The notes: generated from the sequence alone by a model not told the origin. A stretch of 64,000 nt of DNA from Chryseobacterium sp. JUb7 (GCF_024806495.1 NZ_JANUFF010000010.1:1-64000); one strand, 5' to 3'; counted from the stretch's first letter, positions 17,632-26,000 are shown. Translations and numbers: made by a program.

Positions 17632-17781
17632 CCATGGATTTCATCCGTGGCTATTGTTGTTGAACCACTTCGTGGTTCTTTATCTTTTTGAGCAGCCACG
17701 AAGTGGCTGAATCTTAATAGCCGTAGGTGAAACCTATGGATTGGATAATTAAATCATTCCGACAACCCATGAAATGGGTTG
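17632..17781. repeat. REP/BIME cluster between carB and the transposase
   Basis: Five short hairpins: CCATGGATTTCATCCGTGG (17632-17650), GAACCACTTCGTGGTTC (17662-17678), CAGCCACGAAGTGGCTG (17693-17709), CCGTAGGTGAAACCTATGG (17721-17739) and CAACCCATGAAATGGGTTG (17763-17781). The second pair inverts the first, as in bacterial interspersed mosaic elements. The same units recur at 28487-28602, 37398-37478 and 37953-38046. Confidence 0.85.
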
Positions 17782-17789
17782 AATATTAT

Positions 17790-18236
17790 TTACCAAAGAT
17801 ATTTTTCGTCAAATTCAACTCCATTAGATTTTAGCAAATTTTTATATTCATCTTCAAAAGATTCATTCTTATGATGTTCTTTTTGATTTTTAATATAATT
17901 GACAATTATATCTTTCTCTCTTTCCGAATAAGTGAATGCGCCATAGCCACTCTGCCATTCTTCAAAATCAGGAAATAATCCGCTTTGCTTTATCCATAAG
18001 TTTGTTGAAACTTTGATATCTTTTACAAAACTGCTTAAAGAAACTGATGGATGCAGATCTATAAATAAATGAATATGATCCGGCATTCCATTAATCCTAT
18101 AAAGTTTACAGTTTTTATTTTTAACAATTCCCCAAATATATTTGTATAATTCATCTTCATGCTCAATATTCAACACAGATTTTCTGTGCTTAGTACTGAA
18201 TACAATCTGATAATATATTTGGCGAAAAGTTGACAT
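17790..18236 (-). CDS. REP-associated tyrosine transposase (RAYT, IS200-like Y1 family), intact
   Basis: 148 residues of the Y1 HUH-nuclease family, which nicks single-stranded DNA at REP hairpins. The HUH motif is HIH (54-56, in MPDHIHLF) and the catalytic tyrosine is Tyr114 in VNYIKNQKEHH. No stop codon or frameshift interrupts it. It is flanked on its 3' side by REP hairpins and sits between carB and carA, so it splits what is normally a tight carAB unit. A second copy near 37.5 kb is broken. Confidence 0.92.
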   Translation of the reverse strand: MSTFRQIYYQIVFSTKHRKSVLNIEHEDELYKYIWGIVKNKNCKLYRINGMPDHIHLFIDLHPSVSLSSFVKDIKVSTNLWIKQSGLFPDFEEWQSGYGAFTYSEREKDIIVNYIKNQKEHHKNESFEDEYKNLLKSNGVEFDEKYLW

Positions 18237-18250
18237 TTATATTTCTAAAT

Positions 18251-19336
18251 TTATTGATTCTTCTTATTCTTAAAATCCTCCATCAAGTGGATGAAATCAT
18301 CGAATAAATAGTTCGCATCTTCAGGGCCTGGACTTGCTTCCGGGTGATACTGAACAGAGAAACAAGGGTGAATTTTATGTTTCAGACCTTCGTTCGTTCT
18401 GTCATTTAATGCGATGTGAGTTTCAATTAAATCTGTATCTTTTAAACTTTCCTGATCAACTGCATAACCGTGGTTTTGAGAAGTAATCGCTACTTTGTTT
18501 TTCTCTAAATCCAATACCGGGTGATTCCCACCTCTGTGTCCGAATTTTAACTTGAACGTTTTCGCGCCGCAAGCCAAACCGATTAATTGGTGTCCTAAAC
18601 AAATTCCGAAAATTGGAACTTTTCCTAATAATCCGCGGATCATTTCCAAAGCCTGTTGGTTATCTTCCGGATCTCCAGGACCGTTTGATAACATGATTCC
18701 GTCTGGATTCATTAATAAGATTTCTTCTGCAGTTGTATCATGTGAAACAACGATGATATCGCAATTTCTCTGAGATAATTCTCTGATAATACCTAATTTC
18801 GAACCGAAATCTACCAGTACTACTTTAAAACCTCTTCCAGGATTGGCATAAGGTGTTTTTGTAGAAACCTGCTCCACCTGATTTGTAGGGAACGTTGTAG
18901 ATTTTAATTCTGAAATGATTGCCTGATCATCCGTATCAGCGTTTACGATTTTTCCTTTCACTACTCCGGAGTTACGAAGAATTCTTGTCAGTCTTCTTGT
19001 ATCGATTCCTGAAATTCCTGAAAGGTGTTTCTTTTTAAATAATTCATCTAAAGTAATCTGAGTACGGAAATTCGACGGCAAATCACAAAGTTCTTTTACG
19101 ATAAGACCTTTTATAGCCGGCTCAATACTCTCATAATCATCTCTATTAATCCCATAGTTTCCGATAAGCGGATAGGTCATACAAACAATCTGACCGCAGT
19201 AAGACGGGTCAGAGATCAGTTCCTGATACCCTGTCATTCCGGTATTGAAAACCACTTCTCCTGCAGTTTCCAATTCTGCTCCGAAACCTTCTCCATGAAA
19301 CACTTCACCGGACTCCAGTATTAACTTTTTCTTCAT
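18251..19336 (-). CDS. carA: carbamoyl-phosphate synthase small subunit
   Basis: The glutaminase subunit, which feeds ammonia through a tunnel to CarB. 361 residues, full length. The class I amidotransferase triad is Cys246 (GICLGHQ), His331 and Glu333 (SVQYHPEA). The N-terminal domain opens KLILESGEVFHGEGFGAE, and MTGYQELISDPSY is characteristic. Head gene of the carA-RAYT-carB stretch. Confidence 0.97.
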   Translation of the reverse strand: MKKKLILESGEVFHGEGFGAELETAGEVVFNTGMTGYQELISDPSYCGQIVCMTYPLIGNYGINRDDYESIEPAIKGLIVKELCDLPSNFRTQITLDELFKKKHLSGISGIDTRRLTRILRNSGVVKGKIVNADTDDQAIISELKSTTFPTNQVEQVSTKTPYANPGRGFKVVLVDFGSKLGIIRELSQRNCDIIVVSHDTTAEEILLMNPDGIMLSNGPGDPEDNQQALEMIRGLLGKVPIFGICLGHQLIGLACGAKTFKLKFGHRGGNHPVLDLEKNKVAITSQNHGYAVDQESLKDTDLIETHIALNDRTNEGLKHKIHPCFSVQYHPEASPGPEDANYLFDDFIHLMEDFKNKKNQ

Positions 19337-19424
19337 TTTTTAAATTAGATATTAGATTTTAGAAATTAGAAGCTAGACTTCTGCATTCTGTTATTTTATT
19401 TCTTATTTTTTCTATTTATTGTTT

Positions 19425-19492
19425 GAACCACCCCGTCAAAAATTTTTTGAATTTTCGCCACCCCTCCAGAATAGGGAAATTGGAGTACGTTC
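19425..19492. repeat. CACCCCGTCAAAAA-type intergenic repeat
   Basis: AACCACCCCGTCAAAAATTT followed by GAATTTTCGCCACCCCTCC. The two halves resemble the small GC-ended repeats common in flavobacterial spacers, with complementary TCAAAA/TTTTGA parts in the middle. It occupies the carA-pyrB gap. The family assignment is from memory. Confidence 0.4.
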
Positions 19493-19516
19493 TACTTTAA
19501 TCTTTTAACTTAGCTC

Positions 19517-20407
19517 TTATTTAAAAGTATATCCTTCTTTTTCTAAGGCTTCTTTTAAAATTGCCATTCTTGCGAAAACACCGTTCTGCATTTGTTTAAA
19601 AACTCTTGAACGTTCACATTCTACAAGGTCTGTATCAATTTCCACTCCTCTGTTGATTGGAGCTGGGTGCATGATAATCGCCTCTCTTTTCATCGCTTTT
19701 TCTCTTTCTTTCGTCAAACCGTATTTTCTGTGATAATCTGAAGCCGAGAAACTCATTTTTGCATCGTGTCTTTCGTGCTGGATTCTTAATAACATCAAAA
19801 CATCCACTTCATTAATCAGCTCATCTACTGAAAGATAGGTCCCGTTGATCAGAGCACCTTCGTCAAACCATTGTTCCGGTCCTGAGAAGTAAACTTTAGC
19901 GCCTAATCTTCTCAAAGCTTCTGCGTTTGAATTCGCAACACGACTGTGTTTTACATCACCTACAATCCCAATTTTTAAACCTTCAAATTTTCCGAATTCC
20001 TGATAAATAGTCATCAAATCCAGCATACATTGAGATGGGTGATTTCCGGTTCCGTCTCCCCCGTTGATGACAGGAATTTTAATTTGAGTTAATTCGTCAA
20101 AATATCGGTCTTTCTTATCTCTGATTACAACAAGATTTACTCCAAGACTTTCAATAGTTTTTACCGTATCATAAAGACTTTCTCCTTTGTTTACCGAACT
20201 GTGAGACGCATCAAAAGGAACCACCTGTAATCCCAGCTTTCTTTCAGCAATATCAAAACTTGTTTTCGTCCTTGTACTGTCTTCGAAGAAAAGGTTTGAG
20301 CAAAAAACTTCCCCTTCAATTTTGGCAGTTTTTCCGTTTGCAAAAGCCAGTGCTTCTGTTACTATACTGTTGATTCTCTCGGTGCTTAGTTCTGTAATCG
20401 TAAACAT
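19517..20407 (-). CDS. pyrB: aspartate carbamoyltransferase catalytic subunit
   Basis: The committed step of pyrimidine synthesis: carbamoyl phosphate plus aspartate gives carbamoyl aspartate. 296 residues. The carbamoyl-phosphate loop is EDSTRTKTSF (42-51), and NHPSQCMLD, LLRIQHERHD and HPAPINRGVEI are all present. No regulatory pyrI follows. It stands near carA/carB, which supply its substrate. A leader peptide and terminator precede it and suggest control by attenuation. Confidence 0.96.
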   Translation of the reverse strand: MFTITELSTERINSIVTEALAFANGKTAKIEGEVFCSNLFFEDSTRTKTSFDIAERKLGLQVVPFDASHSSVNKGESLYDTVKTIESLGVNLVVIRDKKDRYFDELTQIKIPVINGGDGTGNHPSQCMLDLMTIYQEFGKFEGLKIGIVGDVKHSRVANSNAEALRRLGAKVYFSGPEQWFDEGALINGTYLSVDELINEVDVLMLLRIQHERHDAKMSFSASDYHRKYGLTKEREKAMKREAIIMHPAPINRGVEIDTDLVECERSRVFKQMQNGVFARMAILKEALEKEGYTFK

Positions 20408-20426
20408 AATATTTTAATTTTTTCAC

Positions 20427-20456
20427 AAAAAAAAAGCGAAGAAAATATCTTCGCTT
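20427..20456 (-). terminator. attenuator terminator in the pyrB leader
   Basis: Read on the minus strand, a 9-bp stem AAGCGAAGA/TCTTCGCTT with a 5-base loop is followed by a long T-run. It lies only about 20 bases before the pyrB ATG and has no T-run on the other strand. Such a terminator can only act on pyrB's own leader transcript. Confidence 0.75.
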
Positions 20457-20457
20457 A

Positions 20458-20526
20458 CTATAAATAAATATCGTAAAGGGCGTCTACGCCCGGTAATTCT
20501 AATGATATAAATACTGTGTTATTCAT
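20458..20526 (-). CDS. putative pyrB leader peptide
   Basis: A 22-codon frame that begins MNNTVFISL and ends LYDIYL, with a TAG one base before the terminator stem. The last codons are T-rich (TTTACGATATTTATTTATAG). An internal GGGCGTAGACGCCC hairpin could pause RNA polymerase. A ribosome reaching the stop codon would cover the 5' arm of the terminator, as in the E. coli pyrBI leader. Its start codon lies almost at the predicted transcription start. It is inferred; small frames can occur by chance. Confidence 0.5.
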   Translation of the reverse strand: MNNTVFISLELPGVDALYDIYL

Positions 20527-20532
20527 TAGGTG

Positions 20533-20563
20533 CAAAGATACAAAAATTTTACAAACCACCAAA
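20533..20563 (-). promoter_or_regulatory. pyrB promoter
   Basis: TTTG (20560-20563) and TATCTTTG (20533-20540) are separated by 19 bases, an exact match to the Bacteroidota -33/-7 consensus. Transcription should start near 20527, giving a leader of about 120 bases. Confidence 0.7.
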
Positions 20564-20622
20564 ACCAAAGTTTCAAATAAATTAAAAAACTTTAATCTCT
20601 CCTTATTTTCATTTTTAAATAC

Positions 20623-20630
20623 TATTTTTG
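20623..20630 (+). promoter_or_regulatory. -7 box of the Lrp-family gene
   Basis: TATTTTTG fits TAnnTTTG and lies 20 bases before the ATG at 20651. The -33 element is not clear. Confidence 0.4.
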
Positions 20631-20650
20631 TTACAACTCAACCTTATTAT

Positions 20651-21112
20651 ATGGATTTAAAAGACAAAATGATTCTCAGTATTATTCAGGAAGACTCTAC
20701 TTATTCGGTGAAAGAAATTTCAGAAAAGATTGGTCTTACCTTTACTCCGACCTATGAACGTATCAAACAATTGGAGAAACAGGGAATTATTGAGAAATAT
20801 GTAGGTCTTTTAAACCGTGAAAAATTAGGTCTAAATATTGTCGTTTACTGCAACGTCCGTCTGAAAGAACAATCTCAAAAAGTATTGGAAACATTCGAAA
20901 AAAACATCGGAAAACACGATGAAGTTCAGGAAATAATCAGTCTTTCCGGAGAATATGATTATATGTTGAAAATCATTGCTAAGGATATTAATTCTTATAA
21001 TGAATTTGCCGTAAACATTATTTCAAACATTCCTAATATCGGACAATACCACAGTTCTATCGTACTTCACGAGGTAAAAAAATCCACTAAGTTTAAAATT
21101 GATTTGGATTAA
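20651..21112 (+). CDS. Lrp/AsnC family transcriptional regulator
   Basis: 153 residues: an N-terminal winged HTH (MDLKDKMILSIIQEDSTYSVKEISEKIGL, recognition helix around TPTYERIKQLEKQGII) and the C-terminal RAM ligand/oligomer domain (VYCNVRLKEQ..., then ISLSGEYDYMLKIIAKD). The frame is open from 20516, but the ATG at 20651 gives the normal family length and follows a promoter box. Members sense amino acids. Its place between pyrB and the arginine operon makes arginine or a related amino acid a fair guess for the ligand, but that is only context. Confidence 0.9.
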   Translation: MDLKDKMILSIIQEDSTYSVKEISEKIGLTFTPTYERIKQLEKQGIIEKYVGLLNREKLGLNIVVYCNVRLKEQSQKVLETFEKNIGKHDEVQEIISLSGEYDYMLKIIAKDINSYNEFAVNIISNIPNIGQYHSSIVLHEVKKSTKFKIDLD

Positions 21113-21150
21113 AATTTTATTTAAACCTAATTTTTTCTTAATAAATTAAA

Positions 21151-21246
21151 GATGCTTCGACTTCGCTCAGCATGACATCTCTAATACTAACGTTTTTTAT
21201 TAGCGATTCATTTGTAGCGTTGTCATGCTGAGCTTGTCGAAGCATC
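21151..21246. repeat. inverted-repeat element, copy B
   Basis: The same 95-bp family as 5681-5773, in the opposite orientation and similar along its whole length by eye, including the central GCTACAAAT...TTAGTATTAGAGATG segment. It lies between the convergent Lrp-family gene and argH. Confidence 0.75.
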
Positions 21247-21280
21247 TCATCATCAATCTTAAACATTCTTTTGTTTAAAA

Positions 21281-22585
21281 TCAACCCAATAATTTATTTT
21301 TCAGTTTATTAAACTGATATTCTATTTTATCTAAACATAGATTTCCAATACTTCCCTGATGAGTATGATTCAGATTTCCGATTTCAAAATCAAACTCATT
21401 ATTTTCAATCTCCTGCCCTACTTTTACATACGCATCACGGAATGAACTCCCATTTTTCACCTCTTCATTTATTTTCTCTACGCTGAAAAGATATTTATAC
21501 TTTTCGTCTTCCAGAATTCCATCTTTCACCTGAATATTTGGCAATGTATAACTTAAAATCTCCAAGCATTCTTTTAAAGAATCAATGGCAGGGAAAAGAA
21601 TTTCCTTCGTCAGCTGCATATCTCTGTGATAGCCTGAAGGCAGGTTATTTGTTAACAAAATAAACTCATTCGGCAACGACTGGATTCTGTTGCAACGTGC
21701 ACGAACCAATTCGAAAATATCAGGATTTTTCTTATGTGGCATGATGCTGCTTCCCGTTGTAAACTCTTTAGGAAAGCTTATAAAATCAAAATTCTGACTT
21801 AAATACAGGCAAACATCATAAGCAAATTTCCCCAATGTTCCTGCCAAAGTTGCCATTGCCATCGATAACATTTTCTCTGATTTTCCACGCGTCATTTGAG
21901 CATACACCGAATTGTAATTCATCGATTGGAAACCTAAATTATAGGTCGTACTCTCACGGTCGATCGGGAAAGACGAACCATAGCCCGCAGCAGAACCCAA
22001 TGGATTTTTATTAATGATATTTTTAACCGAGAACAACATTTCAACATCATCTAGCAATGCTTCAGCATATGCTCCAAACCACAATCCAAACGATGATGGC
22101 ATCGCAATCTGTAAATGCGTATACCCAGGAAGCAGAACATTTTTATGCTGATCTGCCAGTTTGATTAATATTTGAAAGAATTCATCTGTCAGTGCCGCAA
22201 TTTCACGAATTTCATCAACTAAATATAGTTTGATATCCAATAAAACTTGGTCATTTCTTGAACGTGCTGTATGAATTTTTTTTCCTGTATCCCCTAATTT
22301 TTCAATTAAGATAGATTCTACCTGCGAGTGAATGTCTTCCGCAGTTTTATCAATTTCAAAAGTTCCGTTTTCGATATCTTTCAAAATTTCTTCCAAAACA
22401 GATAACATCTGCTCTGATTCTTCATTGGAAATAATTCCAACTTCGGCCAACATTTTACAGTGCGCCATCGAGCCTTTAACATCATATTTTGCTAAACGCT
22501 CATCAAAGTCAAGATCTTTTCCAACTGTAAATGTATTGACTAATATATTGGTGGCAAGGTCATCTTTCTGCCAAATTTTTTTCAT
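21281..22585 (-). CDS. argH: argininosuccinate lyase
   Basis: The last step of arginine synthesis: argininosuccinate to arginine and fumarate. 434 residues. The superfamily signature is TGSSIMPHKKNPD, with the catalytic Ser in the GSSIM loop. HTARSRNDQVLLD and GYTHLQIAMPSSFG are the other conserved blocks. Last gene of the leftward arginine operon, separated from argE by a 343-base spacer that contains repeats. Confidence 0.96.
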   Translation of the reverse strand: MKKIWQKDDLATNILVNTFTVGKDLDFDERLAKYDVKGSMAHCKMLAEVGIISNEESEQMLSVLEEILKDIENGTFEIDKTAEDIHSQVESILIEKLGDTGKKIHTARSRNDQVLLDIKLYLVDEIREIAALTDEFFQILIKLADQHKNVLLPGYTHLQIAMPSSFGLWFGAYAEALLDDVEMLFSVKNIINKNPLGSAAGYGSSFPIDRESTTYNLGFQSMNYNSVYAQMTRGKSEKMLSMAMATLAGTLGKFAYDVCLYLSQNFDFISFPKEFTTGSSIMPHKKNPDIFELVRARCNRIQSLPNEFILLTNNLPSGYHRDMQLTKEILFPAIDSLKECLEILSYTLPNIQVKDGILEDEKYKYLFSVEKINEEVKNGSSFRDAYVKVGQEIENNEFDFEIGNLNHTHQGSIGNLCLDKIEYQFNKLKNKLLG

Positions 22586-22610
22586 ATTTTTTTCTTTAAA
22601 AATTTAGTTT

Positions 22611-22759
22611 GTTTTGACAACTCAGCAGGACACCCTTATTATTTTGTACAAGCAATAAACATTTCCACATGTAAAGCCTTTCATTTTTAATTGTAAATTT
22701 TTGCATAAATCTTTATTAAAAATATTCAAACTTCATCGCCTGCTGAGTAAGGTCAAAAC
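22611..22759. repeat. degenerate inverted-repeat element, copy C
   Basis: The left arm GTTTTGACAACTCAGCAGG and the right arm CCTGCTGAGTAAGGTCAAAA complement each other over 17 bases and enclose about 110 bases. The arms resemble the ends of copies A and B (GACnnGCTCAGCAnG), so this is probably a decayed family member. A 36-codon frame on the minus strand (22598-22708) runs through it; I give it no weight as a gene. Confidence 0.5.
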
Positions 22760-22794
22760 ATTAAAAAAACTAACTAAAATAAATTGTTTGGAAT

Positions 22795-22930
22795 GGAAGT
22801 ATGAAGCTGGATGCTGGAAGTTAATCCTCACACCTCACCATTCTACTTCTTCCCTATATTTTTTGAAAACTGAAAGAGTTTTATTGTAACACTCAAAAAC
22901 CTCCTTCATCCCTCTTCCAGCTTCCAGCCT
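22795..22930. repeat. GAAGCTGGA... / ...TTCCAGCTTCCAGCC intergenic repeat
   Basis: Left GAAGCTGGATGCTGGAAG and right CTTCCAGCTTCCAGCC are partly complementary, with A/T-rich filling between. It reaches to the 3' end of argE. No gene is seen in 22586-22928. Confidence 0.4.
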
Positions 22931-24011
22931 ATAAAACTTTCTCTAGAATTTCGATATAAATCTCAATTCCTTCTTTTATTTCATTGATGTAAATAAATTC
23001 ATCCGCCGTATGGGAGCGCCTGCTGTCGCCAGGACCGATTTTCACTGATGTACAAGGAATAATCGCCTGATCGGATGAAGTGGGTGAACCGTAAGTTGTC
23101 CTTTCGATTTCCAGACCGGCCTGTACAAAAGGATGTTCCATTTCAATTTTTGATGAATTTAATCTGAAAGACCTTGCCGTTAAGGTCGATTTCATCTGCG
23201 CCTGAATAATTTCAAACGCTTCTTTATTAGAATATTCATCTGTAACCCTCACATCCAACGTGAAAGCACACGATTCCGGAACTACATTATGCTGAACTCC
23301 GGCATGAATTCCCGAAAGCGTAACTTTAACTTCACCTAAATAATCTGAAACCTTCGGAAATTTGAAGTTTAAAATTTGCTGCAAATCTTCCATACATTTC
23401 ACAATCGAGTTATCGTCATTAGGATGAGCGGCGTGAGAAGGAGTACCTTTCATTTCCCCGTCAATGACCAAAAGTCCTTTTTCCGCAATCGCCAGATTCA
23501 TCTGCGTTGGCTCTCCTACAATAGCGAACTCCACATTCGGAAGCTGCGGAAATAAAGCTTCGATCCCGTCAAACCCTGAAATCTCCTCCTCAGCCGTCAA
23601 AGCAATAACTAAATTATATTTTAAATCTTCTTGAGCATAAAAATGTAAAAAAACCTGCGCCATCGAAACCAGAGAAGCCCCCGCATCATTACTTCCCAAT
23701 CCGAATAACTTTCCATCCTTCTCAATGGCAAGAAACGGATCTAAAGTGTAAGCTTTATTTGGTTTTACCGTGTCATGATGGGTATTCAACAAAATTGACG
23801 GCTTGAAAACATCAAAATTTTTGTTCACCGCCCAGATATTATTTTTAAAACGTTTTGTTGGAATCTGATGTTTTTTGAAAAAATTTTCAATCTCCATCGA
23901 CGTATTAAATTCATCCTTGCTGAATGACGGAATCTCAATCAGTTTTTTCAACAAATCTACTGCGTTATTCAGTAATTCTTCTTTATTATAAACAGATTTC
24001 AGTTCCTGCAT
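22929..24011 (-). CDS. argE: M20-family acylornithine deacetylase
   Basis: Removes the acyl group (acetyl, or succinyl in many Bacteroidota) from N-acylornithine/N-acylcitrulline. 360 residues. Metal-site motifs of the M20 family are visible: NTHHDTVKP, GLGSNDAGAS, TAEEEISGFDG (catalytic Glu plus ligand) and the late HTADEFIYINEI with the C-terminal His. It overlaps argB by 26 bases, so the two are translationally linked. Because the transcarbamylase here is the ArgF-prime type, the true substrate is probably an N-acylcitrulline. Confidence 0.9.
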   Translation of the reverse strand: MQELKSVYNKEELLNNAVDLLKKLIEIPSFSKDEFNTSMEIENFFKKHQIPTKRFKNNIWAVNKNFDVFKPSILLNTHHDTVKPNKAYTLDPFLAIEKDGKLFGLGSNDAGASLVSMAQVFLHFYAQEDLKYNLVIALTAEEEISGFDGIEALFPQLPNVEFAIVGEPTQMNLAIAEKGLLVIDGEMKGTPSHAAHPNDDNSIVKCMEDLQQILNFKFPKVSDYLGEVKVTLSGIHAGVQHNVVPESCAFTLDVRVTDEYSNKEAFEIIQAQMKSTLTARSFRLNSSKIEMEHPFVQAGLEIERTTYGSPTSSDQAIIPCTSVKIGPGDSRRSHTADEFIYINEIKEGIEIYIEILEKVL

Positions 24012-24780
24012 GATGATTTTCTATATGGTTTTTTAGTTCGGTTTCTTTAATTAAGAATACCTTATTGACTTTATTTTTCACAGCTCCCAAAGCGTTTTCT
24101 AACTTTGGAAGAATTCCTTTATGAAGTCTCCCTTCCTCTTTTAAGATTGAAAACTCTCCTTCGGAAATATTTTTTATAACAGATTCTGGATTGTTTACAT
24201 CTTCCAAAACGCCTTCTTTATCGAAACAATACAACAATTCAACATCATATTTTATTGATAAAGCCTGAGCAATCACCGAAGCAATCGTGTCTGCATTTGT
24301 ATTAAAAAGATGTCCTTTTTTATCATGAGTAATCGCAGAGAATACAGGAACCAATTCAAGCTTCAATAACTTTGAAATCAACTTTCTGTTGACGCTTTTT
24401 TCAGTAATATCTCCTACAAACCCGAAATCTATTTCGGCGTGTTCTCTTTTTTTAGCCTTAATTAAGTTGGCATCAGCCCCCGAAAACCCCATTGCTTTGC
24501 ATTTTTTATGCTGAAGTTTCGCCACAATATTTTTGTTGATTCCTCCCGCATATACCATTGCTACAATATCCAATGTATCTTTATCTGTGATTCTTCGTCC
24601 GTTAATCATTTTTTGTTCAACGCCTAGTTTATCAGCCAATGTGGTTGCTAATTTTCCCCCTCCATGAACCAGAATTTTCTTTTCCTGAATATCAGAAAAC
24701 TGCTCCAGAAATTCGTTCAATAATTCCTCATCATCAATTAAAGCACCTCCGATTTTTATGATGTATAATTTTTCCTTCAT
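23986..24780 (-). CDS. argB: acetylglutamate (acylglutamate) kinase
   Basis: Phosphorylates the gamma-carboxyl of N-acylglutamate. 264 residues. Seen are KIGGALIDDEE, LVHGGGKLATTLADKLG, the INGRRITDKDTLDIVAMVYAG substrate region and FNTNADTIASVIAQAL. It lacks the N-terminal helix seen in arginine-inhibited plant/Pseudomonas forms, so feedback inhibition by arginine is less likely, though this is only inference. Confidence 0.94.
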   Translation of the reverse strand: MKEKLYIIKIGGALIDDEELLNEFLEQFSDIQEKKILVHGGGKLATTLADKLGVEQKMINGRRITDKDTLDIVAMVYAGGINKNIVAKLQHKKCKAMGFSGADANLIKAKKREHAEIDFGFVGDITEKSVNRKLISKLLKLELVPVFSAITHDKKGHLFNTNADTIASVIAQALSIKYDVELLYCFDKEGVLEDVNNPESVIKNISEGEFSILKEEGRLHKGILPKLENALGAVKNKVNKVFLIKETELKNHIENHHAGTEICL

Positions 24781-24796
24781 TACAAACCTTTTTTAG

Positions 24797-24849
24797 AACC
24801 TTGTCAAGGTTTGCGATTGTAAATCTCATAGGTTTTTAAAACCTATGAG
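24797..24849. repeat. two palindromes between argB and argF-prime
   Basis: AACCTTGTCAAGGTT (24797-24811) and the 25-base near-perfect palindrome CTCATAGG...CCTATGAG (24825-24849). Neither has a T-run, so they look like repeats or binding sites and not terminators. Confidence 0.5.
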
Positions 24850-24858
24850 GTTTAGTTG

Positions 24859-25815
24859 TTAAGAATTCAAACCTTCCAAAATTTCAGAAAAAACCGCCTG
24901 AGCAGAGAAAATTCGGTTTTTTGCCTGTTGGTAAATGATAGAATTTTCGCCATCCATTACCTCGTCACTCAATTCCACGTTACGACGAACCGGAAGACAG
25001 TGCATTACTTTTGCCTGATTGGTATTTTCAAGTTTTTCATTCGTCAGCATCCAGCTTTCTTTTACTTCAGGTATTGCTGCATAATCATCAAAAGACGACC
25101 AGTTTTTCACATACACAAAATCTGCATCTTTTAACGCTTCATCCTGATTATGGATTATTTTAACATCTTTGGTGAAGTTTTTATCCAAATCATAACCTTC
25201 AGGATTCGCAATCACCAATTCCACATCCATTTCCTGCATCCATTCTGCGAAAGAATTTCCTACCGCATGGGCAATTGGTTTGATGTGAGGAGCCCAAGTT
25301 AAAACCACTTTCGGTTTTTTTTCTTCCTTCCAGTTTTCTGTAATCGTGATACAATCTGCCAAACTTTGTAAAGGGTGACGCGTTGCAGATTCCAAAGAGA
25401 TAACCGGAACTTTTGCATGTTGCTCGAACTGACTTAAAATACTTTCGTTAACATCATCTTCCTTGCTTTTCATTCCAGCGAAACAACGAACCGCAATGAT
25501 GTCACAATATTGATTTAACACTTCAATAGCATCTTTTATGTGTTCAACAGTGTCGCCGTTCATCACAGCTCCGTCTGCAAATTCCAGATTCCAGGCCTCT
25601 TGAGCTGCGTTTAACGTTAATACATTTAAGCCTAAATTTTGTGCCGCAATCTGACTGCTTAAACGGGTTCTCAAACTTGAATTTAAAAAGACAAGTCCAA
25701 TTGTTTTTCCTTTTCCCTTTTCGGTTTCCGAAAGAGGATTTTCTTTAATTTGTAAAGCTTTTTGTATGATTTCCTGTAAGTTTTCAACATCACTTACAGA
25801 GGTAAATTTTTTCAT
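24859..25815 (-). CDS. argF': N-acyl-L-ornithine carbamoyltransferase (probably succinyl type)
   Basis: 318 residues of the transcarbamylase family, but with the Bacteroidota/Xanthomonas loop SSLRTRLSSQIAAQNLG in place of the OTCase STRTR pattern, so it uses N-acylornithine. Other motifs are WNLEFADGAVMNGDTVEHI and HCLPVRRNVELSDEVMDG. In published AOTCase/SOTCase work one residue in the GD-x-x-EHI loop sets acyl preference (Glu for acetyl, Pro for succinyl). Here it is Val, which in mutants favoured succinyl. That equivalence is from memory. carB/carA supply its carbamoyl phosphate. Confidence 0.88.
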   Translation of the reverse strand: MKKFTSVSDVENLQEIIQKALQIKENPLSETEKGKGKTIGLVFLNSSLRTRLSSQIAAQNLGLNVLTLNAAQEAWNLEFADGAVMNGDTVEHIKDAIEVLNQYCDIIAVRCFAGMKSKEDDVNESILSQFEQHAKVPVISLESATRHPLQSLADCITITENWKEEKKPKVVLTWAPHIKPIAHAVGNSFAEWMQEMDVELVIANPEGYDLDKNFTKDVKIIHNQDEALKDADFVYVKNWSSFDDYAAIPEVKESWMLTNEKLENTNQAKVMHCLPVRRNVELSDEVMDGENSIIYQQAKNRIFSAQAVFSEILEGLNS

Positions 25816-26000
25816 TTTGAATTGATTTTAAACCAAAAAGTTTTAACACATTAGTACACTTTAAAAGTTTTATAATATTGAAATACTTAGAACACATGAG
25901 TTGAAAATCAAAGATTTTCAAAATCTTAAGTGAACTTCTTCAACTTTATTTTTTAACTTAATTAAACTAAAGTGGTTAAAATTTTGTGGTTAATTAAAAT

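Noticed and set aside
17613..17699. 29-residue N-terminal extension of CarB
   Set aside because: It translates REP sequence; family length and the GSGPIIIGQ position support the start at 17612.
22598..22708. 36-codon frame before argH as a leader peptide
   Set aside because: No arginine codon run, no terminator after it, and it overlaps a repeat; too weak to call.
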